A DNA stretch of 64,000 nucleotides, taken from the NCBI GenBank assembly GCA_038030265.1, contig CM075937.1, positions 4,092,001 to 4,156,000 of the forward strand, written 5' to 3'. The position numbers and the translations under genes were made by a program. The notes under the pieces were generated by a model that ran no database searches, had not been told where the DNA came from, and saw only the letters and a program-made list of their open reading frames with translations. Each line of letters starts with the position of its first letter. Within the stretch, counting starts at the first letter, position 1. Shown here in pieces: positions 24,259-37,077 of this stretch. This DNA comes from Corythucha ciliata (Eukaryota > Arthropoda > Insecta > Hemiptera > Tingidae).

Positions 24259-27209
24259 CCCTTAGGGAACATGAAATGAAATTAATTATTTAATAAAATT
24301 ACAAGCTTCTGACTCATGAGATGGATTACACCTATAGTATTGGTTTTTAGGAGAGCGAAACCGGCATGTTTTAAATTTTGAAGGTGCCGAATCAGCAAAA
24401 TTAGTTTAGAAAGCCAAACCTCTGTGAGATTTGGTTTTTTAAAATTTCCAAACGCGGGAGCGAAGAGCGTGTTTAATCGTCATTTTACTATACACAAATT
24501 ACTTTCCTACTTGTTTCCGGTTTCCATATTCGTCTTCAAACCCATGACTCTGGGTGGGTGTGCATGTGGAAGCTAATGTAAAAGGAAAGGTGCTTATTCA
24601 CTGATATTATAGTAGCATTTGTTTTAAATACGAAACGTGCGAATACAAATGTCCACATCCAAAAACAAATTACAAAAAAGAGCTTATTAAAGGCTTAAAA
24701 TTATCTTTATTATTATCATCTAGTCAAAGGTCTTATATTGCAAAGAAATCCCACGGCCCATGTGAAACGTGTCGTCAGTCTGTAAATGACAGTTGTTTGG
24801 TCGAACGTTAAAAAAAGGCGACTAAGAAAAAATGTTGGGAGACTGATTGAGTGATAAAAGGGAAGGGGGCCTTTTAGCTTAATAAAACTCTTTGTAAATC
24901 AGTACCGATCTATAAAACTCGTTGGCGCAACCAAAGGCGAAGGAATGAAAAAGTGAGAGGCGTTTATAGCGTCCGTGATGAAGAGCGCATCTTCAATAGT
25001 TGCGCGATGAAATGAAAATAAACTTATTGAAGGAAAAGGAAGACATTTTCGTTTTCCTTTTTAAAATGTTCTGAAAGGTGTGAACCGAGGGCATAAGAAG
25101 GTGCGGTACTATCACGGAGGAAAAGTATGTTTTACTTCAAAGTTTACTCTTTAGTGGCAGAAGAGGGGCGGTGCGGGACGTTTTTCACCCTGGATGTCGG
25201 TTGACTGTGGAAGCCAATTTCAATAATAACTTTTCTTGGTAAGTTTCTTGTTCTTCCGCGCTGATGAATCGCTCGGAAAAAGACAAATTTCCACAAAAGG
25301 CAAGGTTGATTAGCGTCCCACGCTGCAGGCCCAGGGAAACCACGCAATTTCCTATGAACACAAGGGGGATGATTGACTGAGTTGGGGATTGGGGGAGAAA
25401 CCGAGAGGATCCTTATCGAGCTTTGAATTAGCTTAACCGCACAGTCCTCTGCCAAGGTTAATGGAGTGGTTAATGAATTAAACTTGTCTCCCTCCGAAAC
25501 AGCACGAATACTAATTTATGGAGTTCTGAAAAGCACAGAATTGCGTACTGGCCCATTCGCCCAAAAGATTTTGTCTGGAAAAAATAACTTAAAACCTCCT
25601 AATAAATATTCAAAAGCCCGGTAGTTAACTCACAAGAATAACCAAAGCCCTAAGCTGCAAGCGTGGTCAACATTTACATTAATCCCACAGCCAAATCCTA
25701 CAACGCTGTCTACCATTACCTGACAGAAAAACCAAAGCAAAAAAAACAAAAAACAAAAACTGACAATGAAGGAAAACGGGGGGGGGGGATGTAATGAATA
25801 CGACCTCTGCATGATATACGTGCCAAGGAATCATCGGAGAAAAATCTAATTTTCAATCGCAATTATTAGTTCGTCATCAACCTGGACCGCTATATGATTG
25901 TCATTTTAAACGACCTTGGTATTACGGATGCTGGAAGGAATAAAGGAAAGAACGGAGTGGGGTTCTTACTGATGGGGGGGGGGAGGCTTCGACATTGTTC
26001 AAAGGACCAAGGATGAAATTTCAGGACTCTCGGGATAAATTGCTTAAGACGTCTCCGTCCCTCACCGCCTATCATTGCCTATAGAAAACGTTCGAAAACC
26101 AAACGGCGGAACCGGTACTCGCACCGTAGGCTGTGACGAGGGGGATCCCCTATTAGTCTTTTCTCACCTTGGAATTCCTAGTAATGAGAGAATCCTGTGA
26201 GGAATTGTGACGTGGTGGTGGTTGGTAGGGGGGAAGCGGTTGGCCGCAGAGATACCGAAGAATAAAACTGTAGCTCGACGGAAAAGTGAAAGTTAAAAAA
26301 ATCACATTCCTTTTCAAAAACAACCTCGACCCTCTCTCCCCACTTAACAGTCCCAGCCATTAACGCACCGCAGATCACGCGGATAAATACCTCCTCTCCT
26401 CCTTCAACGCGTCACTATCAATGTTTTACAACCAAGTAAAATTAATTCACACAGCTATGTAATGCGCATTAATGCAACAAAATTGTGCATTTTTCAAATA
26501 AGTGAAATGCACTCAAAAATGGCATTGTTTAGAAACGCCAGACATAATTTAGCCATTATGAATGACCTTCTCACTCGTTCATTTCCTCACTTTTATAGAA
26601 ATTAAAACCCGTTACGGATCATCAAAATCATTTCCTCGATCGAAACCTTTAGGTACACGCTCTTTCGAACAACGCCGACGACCTATACCCGCGAATAGTA
26701 CTGAATTTCCTCAAAGTCGAATCGTTTTTGTGTGCGGCGCACGCACACAAAAATAACGAGACGACACGGTTGGTAATTAACGCTTGAGAAAGTGAGAACA
26801 AAAAAAATAAGACGAAATTATCAGAGCAGAACTCACCCAGTCTGAGGCAGCAAATGAAATTATAAGAGAAGAGGAGAAGCGAGTCCCTTTGAAGCTCAGT
26901 CTTCTTTTGCATATTTACTAATACACATTAGGATGAAAATGTACTTCTATAGGGAATGGCAAATTACTGAAGGAATTAAACGCTACAGTGAAGGGGTTTT
27001 AGCCCTTGAATAAAATGTTACATTCTCCGATTGCTTTCAGGACTTATGGGCATTAAATAACTTCAATTTTACCACACCGGATTCTATTTTGAAGGTAGTG
27101 ACTTTGATTGAAAAAGTTATACTTCCGGCAGCTTTTCAGGGAAATATGCGTTAACACTTCTTGCAATGTTTCTTTACATACAACTCCTTTGTTCCATTCT
27201 TTCGTATAT
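24259..27209. other. No supported gene
   Basis: AT-rich sequence with poly-G runs at 25778-25788 and 25974-25983. Weak exon-like signals at 25155-25238 (+) and 26830-26912 (-) are discussed under rejected observations. Confidence 0.5.
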
Positions 27210-27256
27210 TTTCTTTCTTTATTTCTTTCTTTCTTCTTTCTTTCTTTCTTTCTTTT
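27210..27256 (+). repeat. (TTTC)n microsatellite
   Basis: Repeated TTTC units with a few interruptions, ending TTTTAG. As a pyrimidine tract it mimics a 3' splice site, but no exon follows convincingly. Confidence 0.9.
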
Positions 27257-27309
27257 AGTACCCTAAATATGTATTGTCAAAAGTTCACTGTGCGTTTTGA
27301 TTTCAAGTA

Positions 27310-27670
27310 AATGCGGTTACAAATTCCGTAAGCAGAGGCCAATCGGCTGGACCTGATGATCACGAGCCTGGCTGATTATAGGTTAAGCCAAATTGACTAT
27401 ACTATAACTCAGCCCTGCACCTTATAGCCTTATAGTGACTGCAGGCCAGGCACAGAAACTCCGCTTCATTTCAGGCTAAAAAAAGGTGAGGAACACGGGA
27501 AGGGTGGTAAATGACAGCCGCTGGGTTACGTTTCCTCCAGGGAAGGGCAGCAATATACCAAAGGCAGTCGAAGACTCGGAACCTGAGGATTTTCGGTGTC
27601 ATGGAGAGCAGACTGGATCTGGAGATATTCCAAGCCAAGCTGTCCCCTCGGAGACCTGTCTACAATACAA
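27310..27670. other. GC-richer island open in several frames
   Basis: Between about 27490 and 27660 all three plus frames are largely free of stops. One runs from an ATG near 27510 (MTAAGLRFLQGRAAIYQRQS...) to a stop near 27680, about 57 codons. Another is open for 108 codons from 27486. This may be a coding exon or a transposable-element fragment. The overlapping open frames prevent a call. Confidence 0.25.
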
Positions 27671-30290
27671 GTATTTAATAGTTTCGAGAGATCAACATAA
27701 TATTCAATCCATTCGAATTTTACGATTTACCACATTTATTTCTTCGATCTACAGAGCGCATGTTTTCCGCATGAGATTGAGGGTGTATGGTGGGGAGGGT
27801 GGCGTACTCTGAGTATACACTTATAGGGGACAAAGGACGACCGCTTATTCTACAACTGAGACCAAATAAAATCATGTCGTTTTTTTCGTTTCTTTTAAAC
27901 GTCGAGAGAGATGTGAATTCTTAGAATACAATGATTTAAGTTGTTATCGTCAGGTTTTCAAGTGTATCCCCATCCCCATCTACCTTTCTTTGGAACCAAG
28001 TAAAAAAACATATTCGTCAAAAACGGTCACGTGCTACAGCTTGCCTTCTAGCTTACCTGCCACAGTTGTAATCGGTGACAAACGTTCTAAAGATTCTCTT
28101 CGCAGTGGGGGGGGGGAGAGGCAAGAGGTGGAGGGAGCCCGGAAAAAGGAACCTCTTTTTTGACAGCCACTCAAAAGGAAATGGGAGCTCTGAAATACGT
28201 AATCCTGTGCCAGTTAAAAGGTTTAAAATAAAAATCAACAGGAACTCTTTCTTGCTTGCATCCCCTTTACGATTGTTCTCGTAAAATCCAATACGGAAAA
28301 AATTGCAAAAGAAGAGTAGAAAAGTTCGTTATCCTATAGCAGCAAACCTGAATGAAGATAATGGTGATGATGGGGAATCTATAGATTCCCCATTTGTTTT
28401 TGCTATAAGAATGGGGATATTGAATGGGAAGGGGGGGGGGTCGTAAAAAATAGCAATAAATATATTTTCCAGCGGGTTCACTCTCCATAAATGAGCGGAA
28501 CGGCTTCCCTGCGGGAGCAATTGTATCTAGCTATTTCAAAACTAGCTAACCATAACTAGCCACCAGAGGTGTTAAACTAATTAAAATTTCCTTTACGCTG
28601 CAGGTATACGCTTTCTGAGAGGCTCCAGTGACTTTATGATTGAGGAAGGAGTTAGGGATGAAAAGTATTTCCCTTCGAATCAGTTACAAAATAGTGGCAT
28701 GGTTCAACATCAGCTATAACTTGCAAGATTGCAAGGATGATTATGAAAGAAATATTTCATTTCTTTTCGCTTATTTACACGAAGTAAAGAGCGCGTGGGC
28801 TATGAACTTTCCGTATGGACCATTTTCATGTAGTTCGTTTCTCAAGGTGACAGAGAATAAACCTCCAATTCCTTTTCAGGTTCAGTTTCTAACATTTAAA
28901 TGTCCTTGGCAGGACCTATTGAAACCCTTCGTTTTCGCGTCCTTTTAATATTCCTGCAAGAAGGGCTCCCCCCCCCCTCACACCGTAATCAATAATCATC
29001 ATTTAAATATAAACCAGACAGTATATCTGAAACAGGGATCTTCAATTAGAATTGAAGACTCACATGCGGTCACTAAACCGTAATTGTTAGGGAAATAAAA
29101 AAGGAAAACTGAGTTTCAAAAGGGAATGACTCTTACACGCACCATTTCTTTCTGAGTGGTATACAAATCGCCATTTGTGCCCGTCTATACAAGGAAGCAA
29201 TGTGTAGGTGATCAGACATCAGAATAGTCGTGTGCAACGAACTATGGAAGGACGGGATATGTTAAAAAGAGCTCAGTGAACTCTTGACTACTGTCAGTGT
29301 CAGCAACCTTTTGAAGTCTCCGTGAGACGTGAAACCGTCGCCCAGATGCTATTATCGGATTCGATTTATTTAGTTTATTTTTTTTTCTTTCTTTCTTTGA
29401 ATGGAAAAAAGAGTGAGGCAAGTCGCGATAACCCTCCACCACCCCCTTTCAGCACACACCGCCGCCACATCGTCGAGTTTTGTGGAAGTGAAAGGTGAAA
29501 CGAATTACAACATTCATACCCTCCACACCTTTAGCCAACCGCAGTTCTATTATAGCGTTCTCCATTCCCTTCGAATACACAATTTGTACACCTTGAAAAC
29601 GTTTTTTTCCACTCAATTTTTATAACAAATGTTGCTTAATATGCAATAGGTATGACCGCCGACGTTGAAATAAGCAGGATTGTCCTATCAGTAGCGCTCA
29701 GCTATGTCAATCTAATAGTCTGTTCGTGGGCGAGGATAAATGTAAAAAAAAAACAAAAAAAAACATACCGACATCAGAAAACAAGGAAGTTTCTCGCAGC
29801 TTACCTGAAACAAGAAAAAGAATGAATTTAATAAAATTATCAACATTTCAATTATTTTCGGTTATGGAAGACTTTTGGGATATAAAGAGGAAAGAAAACT
29901 TTTGGCGGTAATAAAGTCAATATATTCAAGTCCATATCCTCGTTATTAAACACAAGAGAAAAGTTATGATGAAAGAGCCCGGGATTGGAACGAAAATAAG
30001 GCAGCAGAAAGGCTAAAAGGAGTTCCTCGTTCATCAACGGTAATTGATTAATAAGCTGGTAATTTTTAAAAAGCTTTCCTTCTTTTTTCTTCGCGCTATA
30101 AGCCCTCGGCTCAGACGAGGCGAATCGTAACATCTTTTTCTAATCTGTCAATCTCTTAAGAAAAGCTGATTAATGTTGGTTTTTATTTAGTTCAATGGGA
30201 TCTTTACCACTCCCATTCCATCTCCATTCCAATCGAAGAGAAAAGCGTCGTTAGTTACATGTTTAGCACTCCCCGCATCCCAATAACAAA
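27671..30290. other. No recognisable gene or element
   Basis: AT-rich with poly-G/C runs at 28107-28116, 28431-28440 and 28968-28977. Open frames of up to 102 codons have no recognisable domain. Confidence 0.55.
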
Positions 30291-30293
30291 ACG

Positions 30294-30314
30294 TTTTTTT
30301 TTTTTTTTTTTTTT
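30294..30314 (+). repeat. Poly-T run of 21
   Basis: An uninterrupted T tract. A nearby ATTAGTG duplication (CCTGCTTTCTTAATAATTAGTG, partly repeated at 30386-30432) suggests local slippage. Confidence 0.9.
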
Positions 30315-30879
30315 CCTTCATTATAATAGATCTCAAGAAACCTTGGGAATTTTTACAACTTTTCTTCCTAGCCCTATCATCGTTGCTTTCTTATTAATTA
30401 GTGGAACCTGCTTTCTTAATAATTAGTGTAACCGAGAGCAAAATGATGTAAGAAGACATACACATGAGCAGAGGCGGTTTTATGAAGGCGCGAAAGGGGC
30501 GGTCGCCACCCCCGTCACATTAGCCACCCTCAGAGAAATGTGAAGGAAAGCGAAAGATGATCTTGATGATATTGTTTGACGCGGATGGAGACTTCTGACT
30601 TCATGCAGTTTGGATCACAGCATTCCCCAATGTTTTTGAATAAATATGTGCTAACCTAAATAAAAAATATCACGCGTTATATTGCAATTTAGCACGTTCC
30701 AAACAACACCCCTCCACACCCAACCATTCTCTTCAGGGCCAGGGGGCAGGGGGATTGGGGTGATGCAGGCTTTATACACAACAGGTAGTTCGGGGGAGGA
30801 AAATCCACCAAACTGCTTGCTTGATCAAAACCAACGAAGTTGGTTTTTTTCCGGAGCCCAATTCTAGAAAATGGAATCC

Positions 30880-32195
30880 AACCGCCATGCCACAATGTTC
30901 AAACCACCAAATCTTCAAGCCATGTAATGCTCGAACCACAAAATGTTCCATCCGCAAAATGCTTCACCCACGCAGTGGCGGGTCAAAAGCTCTTTGAGGC
31001 TCCTCAATCTCTAAATATACAATGAGTTTAATTTTTACTTTGCGTTAAATCACGGCTTTTTGACATTTTAGCCACGAAATTGCCTCTATGCGAACTGCTA
31101 ATTGGCGTTTTATTATTGTTATAGCAGTGAATTTGCGTTTTTTCTCAATTTTCACAGCGAAAAATTTCCTAATTTCCCAACAATTATAGATGCGGGTTAG
31201 CGGTTTATTTTACTTCTTAACCATGCGAAATGGCGATTTTCTCTCTTTGCCCGTTAATTAGCGCTTTTCTTAATTTAGCTGCGAATTTAGCATTTGATTT
31301 AAAGTTTAAATGGGAATTGGCGGTTTTTCAGTTTCGGCCTCATATGAGCGGATTTTCGCAAATAAATCATGGGTTTTAATCAATTTTAGCCGCTTTTAAT
31401 CAATGTCAGCCGCGTATTAGCGCATTTTCCACGAATTAGCATTATTTTCATTTATGTTACCTCGTTACCCGTGAATGAGCGCTCATTATCAATTTCTGTC
31501 TCGAATTAGCACTCTTTCTCAAGTTTAGCTGCAATTGAGTGCCTTAACTGAATTTAATCCGGGCTTTTTTGATTTTTCTCAGTTTCAGCCACGTATTAGC
31601 GGGGGTTTTCAAATAGATCCGCGAATTGGCTTTTTTCCTTCAATTTCCACGATTTGGAATTGTTCCTTAATTTTCACGAATAAAACGCTTTGCCGCAATT
31701 TAGTCGCGAAGTTGCCCCGAGAAACCACGAGTCGGAATTTTCTCAATGCTAGCTGGGTCAGCTGAGCGATTATTCTCTGATCTTTCCCAATTTAATAGCC
31801 GCGAATTCGCGCTTTTCCTCTATTATGGCCGTTAATTAGCGTTTTTCTCCACTTTCAGCCGCCAATTGGTGATTTTTTAAGCTGTTTACCACATGAATTG
31901 GCGCTTTTTCGCCAATTTAGCCGCGAAAGCACTTCTTCATAACTTTTTCCCACGTACTAACCCTAACTAAGTTTTCTTCAGATACCTACAATTTGTGTGT
32001 TTTGTTAATTTTAGTGGCAAAAGAGCACTAACTTGCTCTATATTAATCGTGAATCAATCAATCAACTAACCCCCCCCCCTTTTTTTTTTTTAATCTTCAA
32101 GGTTTTGGGGCTCCTCCGTGAACCACAAAACCAAGCAATGTTTGAGCCACAAAACGTTCTAACCACAAAAAACTCCAACCACCCAAGATACATAA
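30880..32195. repeat. Type I array bordered by an 18-bp repeat family
   Basis: From 31030 to 32060 the sequence is type I array in inverse orientation (CAATTTTAGCCGCGAATTAG units). Immediately outside it, at 30885-30965 and again at 32113-32180, are units of about 18 bp such as GAACCACAAAATGTTCC, in the same orientation on both sides. A motif CAGTGGCGGGTCAAAAG at 30975 resembles a hAT terminus, but no partner lies on the right. The layout looks like an element that inserted into, and split, an existing array of the 18-bp family. Confidence 0.65.
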
Positions 32196-33865
32196 GTTCA
32201 ATGTATCCCCTCCTGGCCCTATGACTAGCAACACCCTTGCCGACAGAACGTTCAGGCGCGATAAGTACAGACTGCTGCACCACAGCACGATTCAATGAGA
32301 AGCATTTGAAGTAACTTTCATAAATAAATTCGGGAGTCAAGTAAAGCGCAGTACTCAATACAATTTGCTGCTTTAGGAGGAAATTACTATTTCGTTCCAC
32401 AACGCATTGCAGCTGGTCTAACTCCGATTTTTTTCTTCTTTCTTTTTTCTCAGGTTGCATTCGCCCAGAAATTTCTCCGCATTTTACAATAAATCTCATT
32501 TTCCTTGCGTGTAGGATCACCGTTCCACAATCACGGGGAAAAGTCTAGTTACGTGACGGGACTCGTACTCCTGACCTCCCTCCCCTCCAACACACACAGG
32601 CAACCGTACCTTAACAAATTTTTTCATCCGTTTTTTCTCAAGTAAACGGCTGGTGAGGAGAACGAGGCACGTCAAAAGTAAAATTAGTGCGGTAAAACAG
32701 CGCAACTACCGGACAAAGAAGATTACAGCGGAGGAGGAAAATATATCGTATTATAAATCATCTATTTAATCTAACGGAGAAAATCGATGTACGAGACGCG
32801 GATTGCGTGCTATAAAGGAAGAGGATATATCCGTTATTCGTCAAAAGCCTCAAGAAGATTCATGTATAGAAAATGGTCAAAGGTGGTATAGATATATATA
32901 CATGCTTTCAAGTTACCCCCCTCCCTCACCCTTTTTTTTTCAAGACTATATGACCATTCAACTGGCCCACATCCTTTGATAATGGCGAAATGGGATCAAA
33001 TTCTTCACAAAGTGCCACCCTCACCACCACAACTGTGTATACCCAACCTATCCTAGAGCTATACTGAAAGCTTATAGTTCAAAGAAAAGTCGTGAGTTAT
33101 TCAACTTGTTTACGAAGTAAATACGGTAGAACGTACATAGTTTCAGGGCTTACAGAAAACGCTTCATGAGCTTCACCAAATCAAAATTAAAATCCCCACT
33201 TTCGTTCATTTTCGAGCTAGAACTGAAGAGAATGGAAAAACATCCCGTCCTTCTTAGAGTGTCTTGGTCTGGCGTCTTTAGACTTTAGTCCGATTCTGAC
33301 CAAGCTTCTCAGGTCATTCATGTGCTTGCTAGGAAAACTTCTGGCCTCCCCCCCCCCCCTAGTAGGGTAAAATTTTTCGAAGCTTCGGACTTCGAAGGAA
33401 AAGGAAGCTGAAAAGACAATAGGAGAACGGAAAAACACGGTTTGAACGAAAATAGCGTGAGTATCGCAGGTACATCGAATTAGGTATACATTTCACAACA
33501 AATACATTAATTTCAATTCAACCAAAATAGTCCCCCGGCTACAAATAAAAAACAAATAACTGGAGATAATAAGGGCCACAATATTGGTGGAATTGTTTAT
33601 TGAGCAATTCAAGAAGTTTTGAGTCGAGACTTCCTCCACTTTTCACTCTTGGGGGGGGGGGGGAGTTGGCGTGGGGGTGAAAATTGAATAAAAAAAGTAT
33701 TTTAAAGTAAAAAAAGTTTTAGTATCTACCATGTTACACTTTTTCTGGTACTTGAAGCAGTTTTGGTATCAAAAGAGAATAATAATTAAAGAGAATTCTC
33801 CCAGGAGTTTTGCTCCTATTTGACGGGGGGAAGGGGTTACTCGACAGCCCCTACGGGCGTCCGAT
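32196..33865. other. No recognisable gene
   Basis: AT-rich with poly-C (33348-33359) and poly-G (33651-33663) runs. A 152-codon minus-strand frame (32062-32520) runs through the end of the type I array and is not coding-like. Confidence 0.55.
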
Positions 33866-34280
33866 CCGAATTGGCGCCTCCTATTGAAAATGACATATTC
33901 CTATGGCCCACCGAGTGTTAGAGACGACATACAGCCAGTTTCCGGCTGTGATGGTGGGGGGGAATATTTAACAGTTTCGTTCACATTTTGCCATCCAGCT
34001 GGCACCAGCTTTTGGGTGGTGAGACACTGGAATGCTCTCATTGGCTGCTACCGAAAGCAGGTCCGACTGGCTTGGCATTTTTCGACTGGCGCCCTCGGAT
34101 GAATACATGTGTGTCAGTCAACTGTTTTTAAGTGTTGACTGTTGAACTACAGCTTCTGCTTCTACAGCTACAGCTTCTACAGCAAGTGTAAACCTGCCGT
34201 CTCGCTTGAGAAATAAAAGAAAGGAATTGCCTTGTTGGGTGTCATCTTTTCAACTGCCACTTGAACCATTAAACGGTTGA
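33866..34280 (+). repeat. Possible LTR-retroelement remnant
   Basis: Contains TGGCGCCC at 34087-34094, the core of a lysine-tRNA primer-binding site. About thirty bases later comes a block with a strong hairpin (CAGTCAAC...GTTGACTG, 34117-34143), a CTTCTACAGC minirepeat, and an AATAAA at 34212 followed by a T-rich stretch, like the U3-R-U5 layout of an LTR. I could not locate paired LTRs, a target duplication or gag/pol, so the assignment is weak. Confidence 0.2.
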
Positions 34281-34728
34281 TAATTTCATTTTCCTGAATA
34301 TGCTGCTGACGCAAACAATTGTGCTCGCAACTTGGAAATTAGCTCTACTTCTCCAACTTATCAACCCGCGGAGTATAAATTTCCTCTTTTCTCGATCTTT
34401 TCAAAAATACTTGCTCACCCTTAGCCATGCAAAAATAATTTTTAAAGCTCACTGCAAGTTTCCCCTAATTGGAACTTTCCTCTCAGGCGCCTACCTCTTT
34501 TTTCTTTTTCGAGAACTTTTCTAAATCTCTTGAATTATTGAAAAACTCTTCATTTTCAGCCTTTTTCATCCTCAGAAATTCTCTTACTCATACAGAAAAA
34601 AAGGGGGGTTAGTAATATAATACGGCGAATAAAATGCTTAGGCTGAGGGCTCAGGGGTCCGGAGAGGAATGACGGAATTAACAGTCCCAAAGTGGATTTC
34701 CCACCACCATCATAAATAATAATAATAA
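34281..34728. other. No recognisable gene
   Basis: AT-rich. Ends in a short (TAA)n run at 34713-34727 that abuts the LINE fragment. Confidence 0.55.
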
Positions 34729-34860
34729 GGTAAACCCACTAACTAATAAAAGAACACTAATAAAAGGTAAACCCACTAACACCGTTCCTCCATTCATCTG
34801 TGCCACAGATGGTACCAAAGGTGTCGACCCCGAACCGATCGCTGAGAGTGCTTCTCCAAA

Positions 34861-35463
34861 CATTATTCTGAACTATGTGCTACTATTAACTACTCGCCTC
34901 ACTTTCAGGCCCTCAAACACGAAATAGAAACCAACTCCCCACTTAACTTTTTCACAAATGACCCCCTCGACTACAATACACCATTCATTCTCGATGAACT
35001 CAACCGTGTTTTATAAAAACTAAAAAATCACAAATCTCCAGGCCTAGACGATCTTCCTAATGAATTTTTCAAAAATCTATCCGCTTCAAATAAAGTCCTC
35101 TTACTAAACCTCTATAACCAACTTTGGTCCCAAGGTGTGTACCCTTCGGTTTGGAAGTGTTCTTTGATTATTCCCGTCCCTAAACTTGGAAAAAACCTCC
35201 AGCAGGTCTCCAGTTATAGGCCAATTTCTCTAACATCCCGTATGGCCAAAATTTATGAAACTCTAATTTTTTTCAGACTCAACTACATTATACAAAAGCA
35301 TAACCTCCTGTACTCTTTTCAAACTGGCTTTCGCTCTAACCACTCCGTATTGGATAATCTCGTCAACCTGGAGAACACAATTCAAAATTCCTTTTTTAAT
35401 CGAAATCATGCCAACGCGATCTTCTTCGATGTCACACACGCGTTTGGAGATACGGGCCTTTAA
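34861..35463 (+). pseudogene. LINE reverse transcriptase, N-terminal part
   Basis: The frame reads HYSELCATINYSPHFQALKH, then after an in-frame TAA at 35014-35016 continues KLKNHKSPGLDDLPNEFF, the classic region preceding RT motifs. WKCSLIIPVPKLGK and SSYRPISLTSRMAKIYE follow (RT motifs 1-2), then FQTGFRSNHSVLDNL, and FFDVTHAF with the first catalytic aspartate. The frame breaks at GDTGL and stops at 35461-35463. Upstream (34800-34855) the sequence DGTKGVDPEPIAE lies in another frame, so a further frameshift precedes it. Confidence 0.9.
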
Positions 35464-35876
35464 AGCAAGTCTACAAATGGGGCCTTTGGGGTCGTCTACC
35501 TATGGTCCTTCAAGACTTTCTGGAGCAACGCTCCCTCCGAGTTCGTATTGGTTCCTCCCTCTCCCAGACCTACCCGCAGGAGAATGGTGTGCCTCAGGGC
35601 TCTATCCTGAGCATACCACTTTTCCAGGCGGCCGTGAATAACATAACCGACAACATTCCACGTGACTTCCAAATTTCTTTTTATGCTGATGACATAGCCC
35701 TTTATAAATCCTACCCGGCAGACCCAACTGGCGAAGATCTTCGAAGTTTTCAAACAGCTATCAACACCTTAACACACAATGCTGCCAACCGTGGCCTCAC
35801 CTTTTCAGCAGAAAAAACTGTTGCGTCCACTTTTGCCACTTACGCCGTTCCCATACCCCACCGCAACTCTTCTTGA
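35463..35876 (+). pseudogene. LINE reverse transcriptase, catalytic YADD part
   Basis: After the frameshift, KQVYKWGLWGRLPMVLQDF leads to GVPQGSILS (RT motif B) and FYADDIALY, the catalytic YADD box, both intact. The frame stops at 35874-35876, overlapping the next fragment by four bases in a different frame, so a small indel caused the break. Confidence 0.92.
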
Positions 35877-36910
35877 ACAACTCACCGATTTCATATGTTC
35901 CACATCTCAAATTTCTTGGCCTAATCTTTGACGAAAATCTCTCGTGGAAACATAATCTCCAAGACTTATGCAATAGGTGTCACTCAGACATGAAGGTCAT
36001 TCAAACTATTGCCGGACATCGAGCTGCGAGTATCACTGCAATGATTCTCAAAATCTTTGAAGCCCTCATCCGTTCAAAAATAGACTTCGCTAGCGTTGTC
36101 TACTGTTCCGCCCGTAAATCATGGCTCTTACCAGTAGAGCGTGCCTTCAACCAAGGCCTGCGCACTGCTCTAGGGGCATTTCGCACGAGTCCGGTGGACT
36201 CACTCTATACATTGTCCTCCCAACTACCGTTAAGCCAACGCCGCCATCAGCTGATGTTAAAATATGGAGTATCCCTAAAATCCAAAACCACCCACTTTCT
36301 TCGTCCCCTTTTCAGTGACTACGACCCACAGTTCTTGCTATGCTTATCGCGAACAAGGCCTTTCCCTGTTCGCTTTCGTGAACTTTGCACTCAATTACAG
36401 CTCGAACCCCCCAGGCTACTACCAACAGACCATTATTCCTACTATCCATGGTTATCGCCAAATCTACACATAGACTTTTCTCTGCATTCAGACACAAAAC
36501 AAAATTTAAATCCCAACGAAATTCGTCAGCTATTTCTCTCCTTCAAATCATCCTCCCAAGATTTCAAGCTGATCTACACGGATGCTTCCAAATGCGATCG
36601 TGGGGTTGGCTGTGCATATTACGTCGAAGGATTGTTATCTAAAAAATTTCCGCTAAACCCTATCACAACTGTATTTACAGCAGAACTCCAGGCCATAAGC
36701 TATGCTATCCTTTTTTGTCTCGAAACCAACTCATCCTCAAAATTTTACATCATCTCAGATTCCGCAAGTGCTCTAACAGCCTTGGAAGATAAATTTTCCA
36801 CCCATCCCCTTATCAGAAAAATCTATCTTGACCTTCAGTCATTAATTGCAGCCGGCAAAATGGTTTCAAGTGGGTTCCAAGTCATTTCGAAATTCATGGC
36901 AACGAGGTAG
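35873..36910 (+). pseudogene. LINE RT thumb and RNase H domain
   Basis: About 345 codons. HLKFLGLIFDENLSWKHNL is the conserved region after the RT palm. The RNase H domain follows near the end: IYTDASK with the first catalytic aspartate, GVGCAYY, TAELQAISYAI with the glutamate, and ISDSASALTAL with the second aspartate. The frame then shifts at about 36860, so the last histidine and aspartate of RNase H lie in the next fragment. Confidence 0.92.
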
Positions 36911-37077
36911 TGGACCGCCTTGCAAAAGACGCCTCATCCACCTCCGTTTTATCCAGCCTCACTATCCCTCCTCTACCGTTAACTGACTACAATAACCATA
37001 TCACTCGAACTCTTTGGATGAATCAGCAAGAAAAATGGGCGACAAGTTCCTCCACATTAAGCAATTGTCAAGTTTGA
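36871..37077 (+). pseudogene. LINE RNase H C-terminal part
   Basis: Reads WVPSHFEIHGNEVVDRLAKD, the conserved end of LINE RNase H with its histidine and final aspartate, then SLTIPPLPLTDYNNHITRTL and EKWATSSSTL before a stop at 37075-37077. It overlaps the preceding fragment in another frame. Confidence 0.9.

Noticed and set aside
25155..25238. 84-base plus-strand interval between CTCTTTAG and CTTG|GTAAGT, open in one frame
   Set aside because: A longer opposing minus-strand frame covers it and the peptide resembles nothing known. It could be chance.
26830..26912. Minus-strand ATG frame (MQKKTELQRDS...) ending at CTGG|GTGAGT
   Set aside because: Hydrophobic residues come from a pyrimidine-rich tract. 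There is no promoter support and the frame simply continues past the donor.
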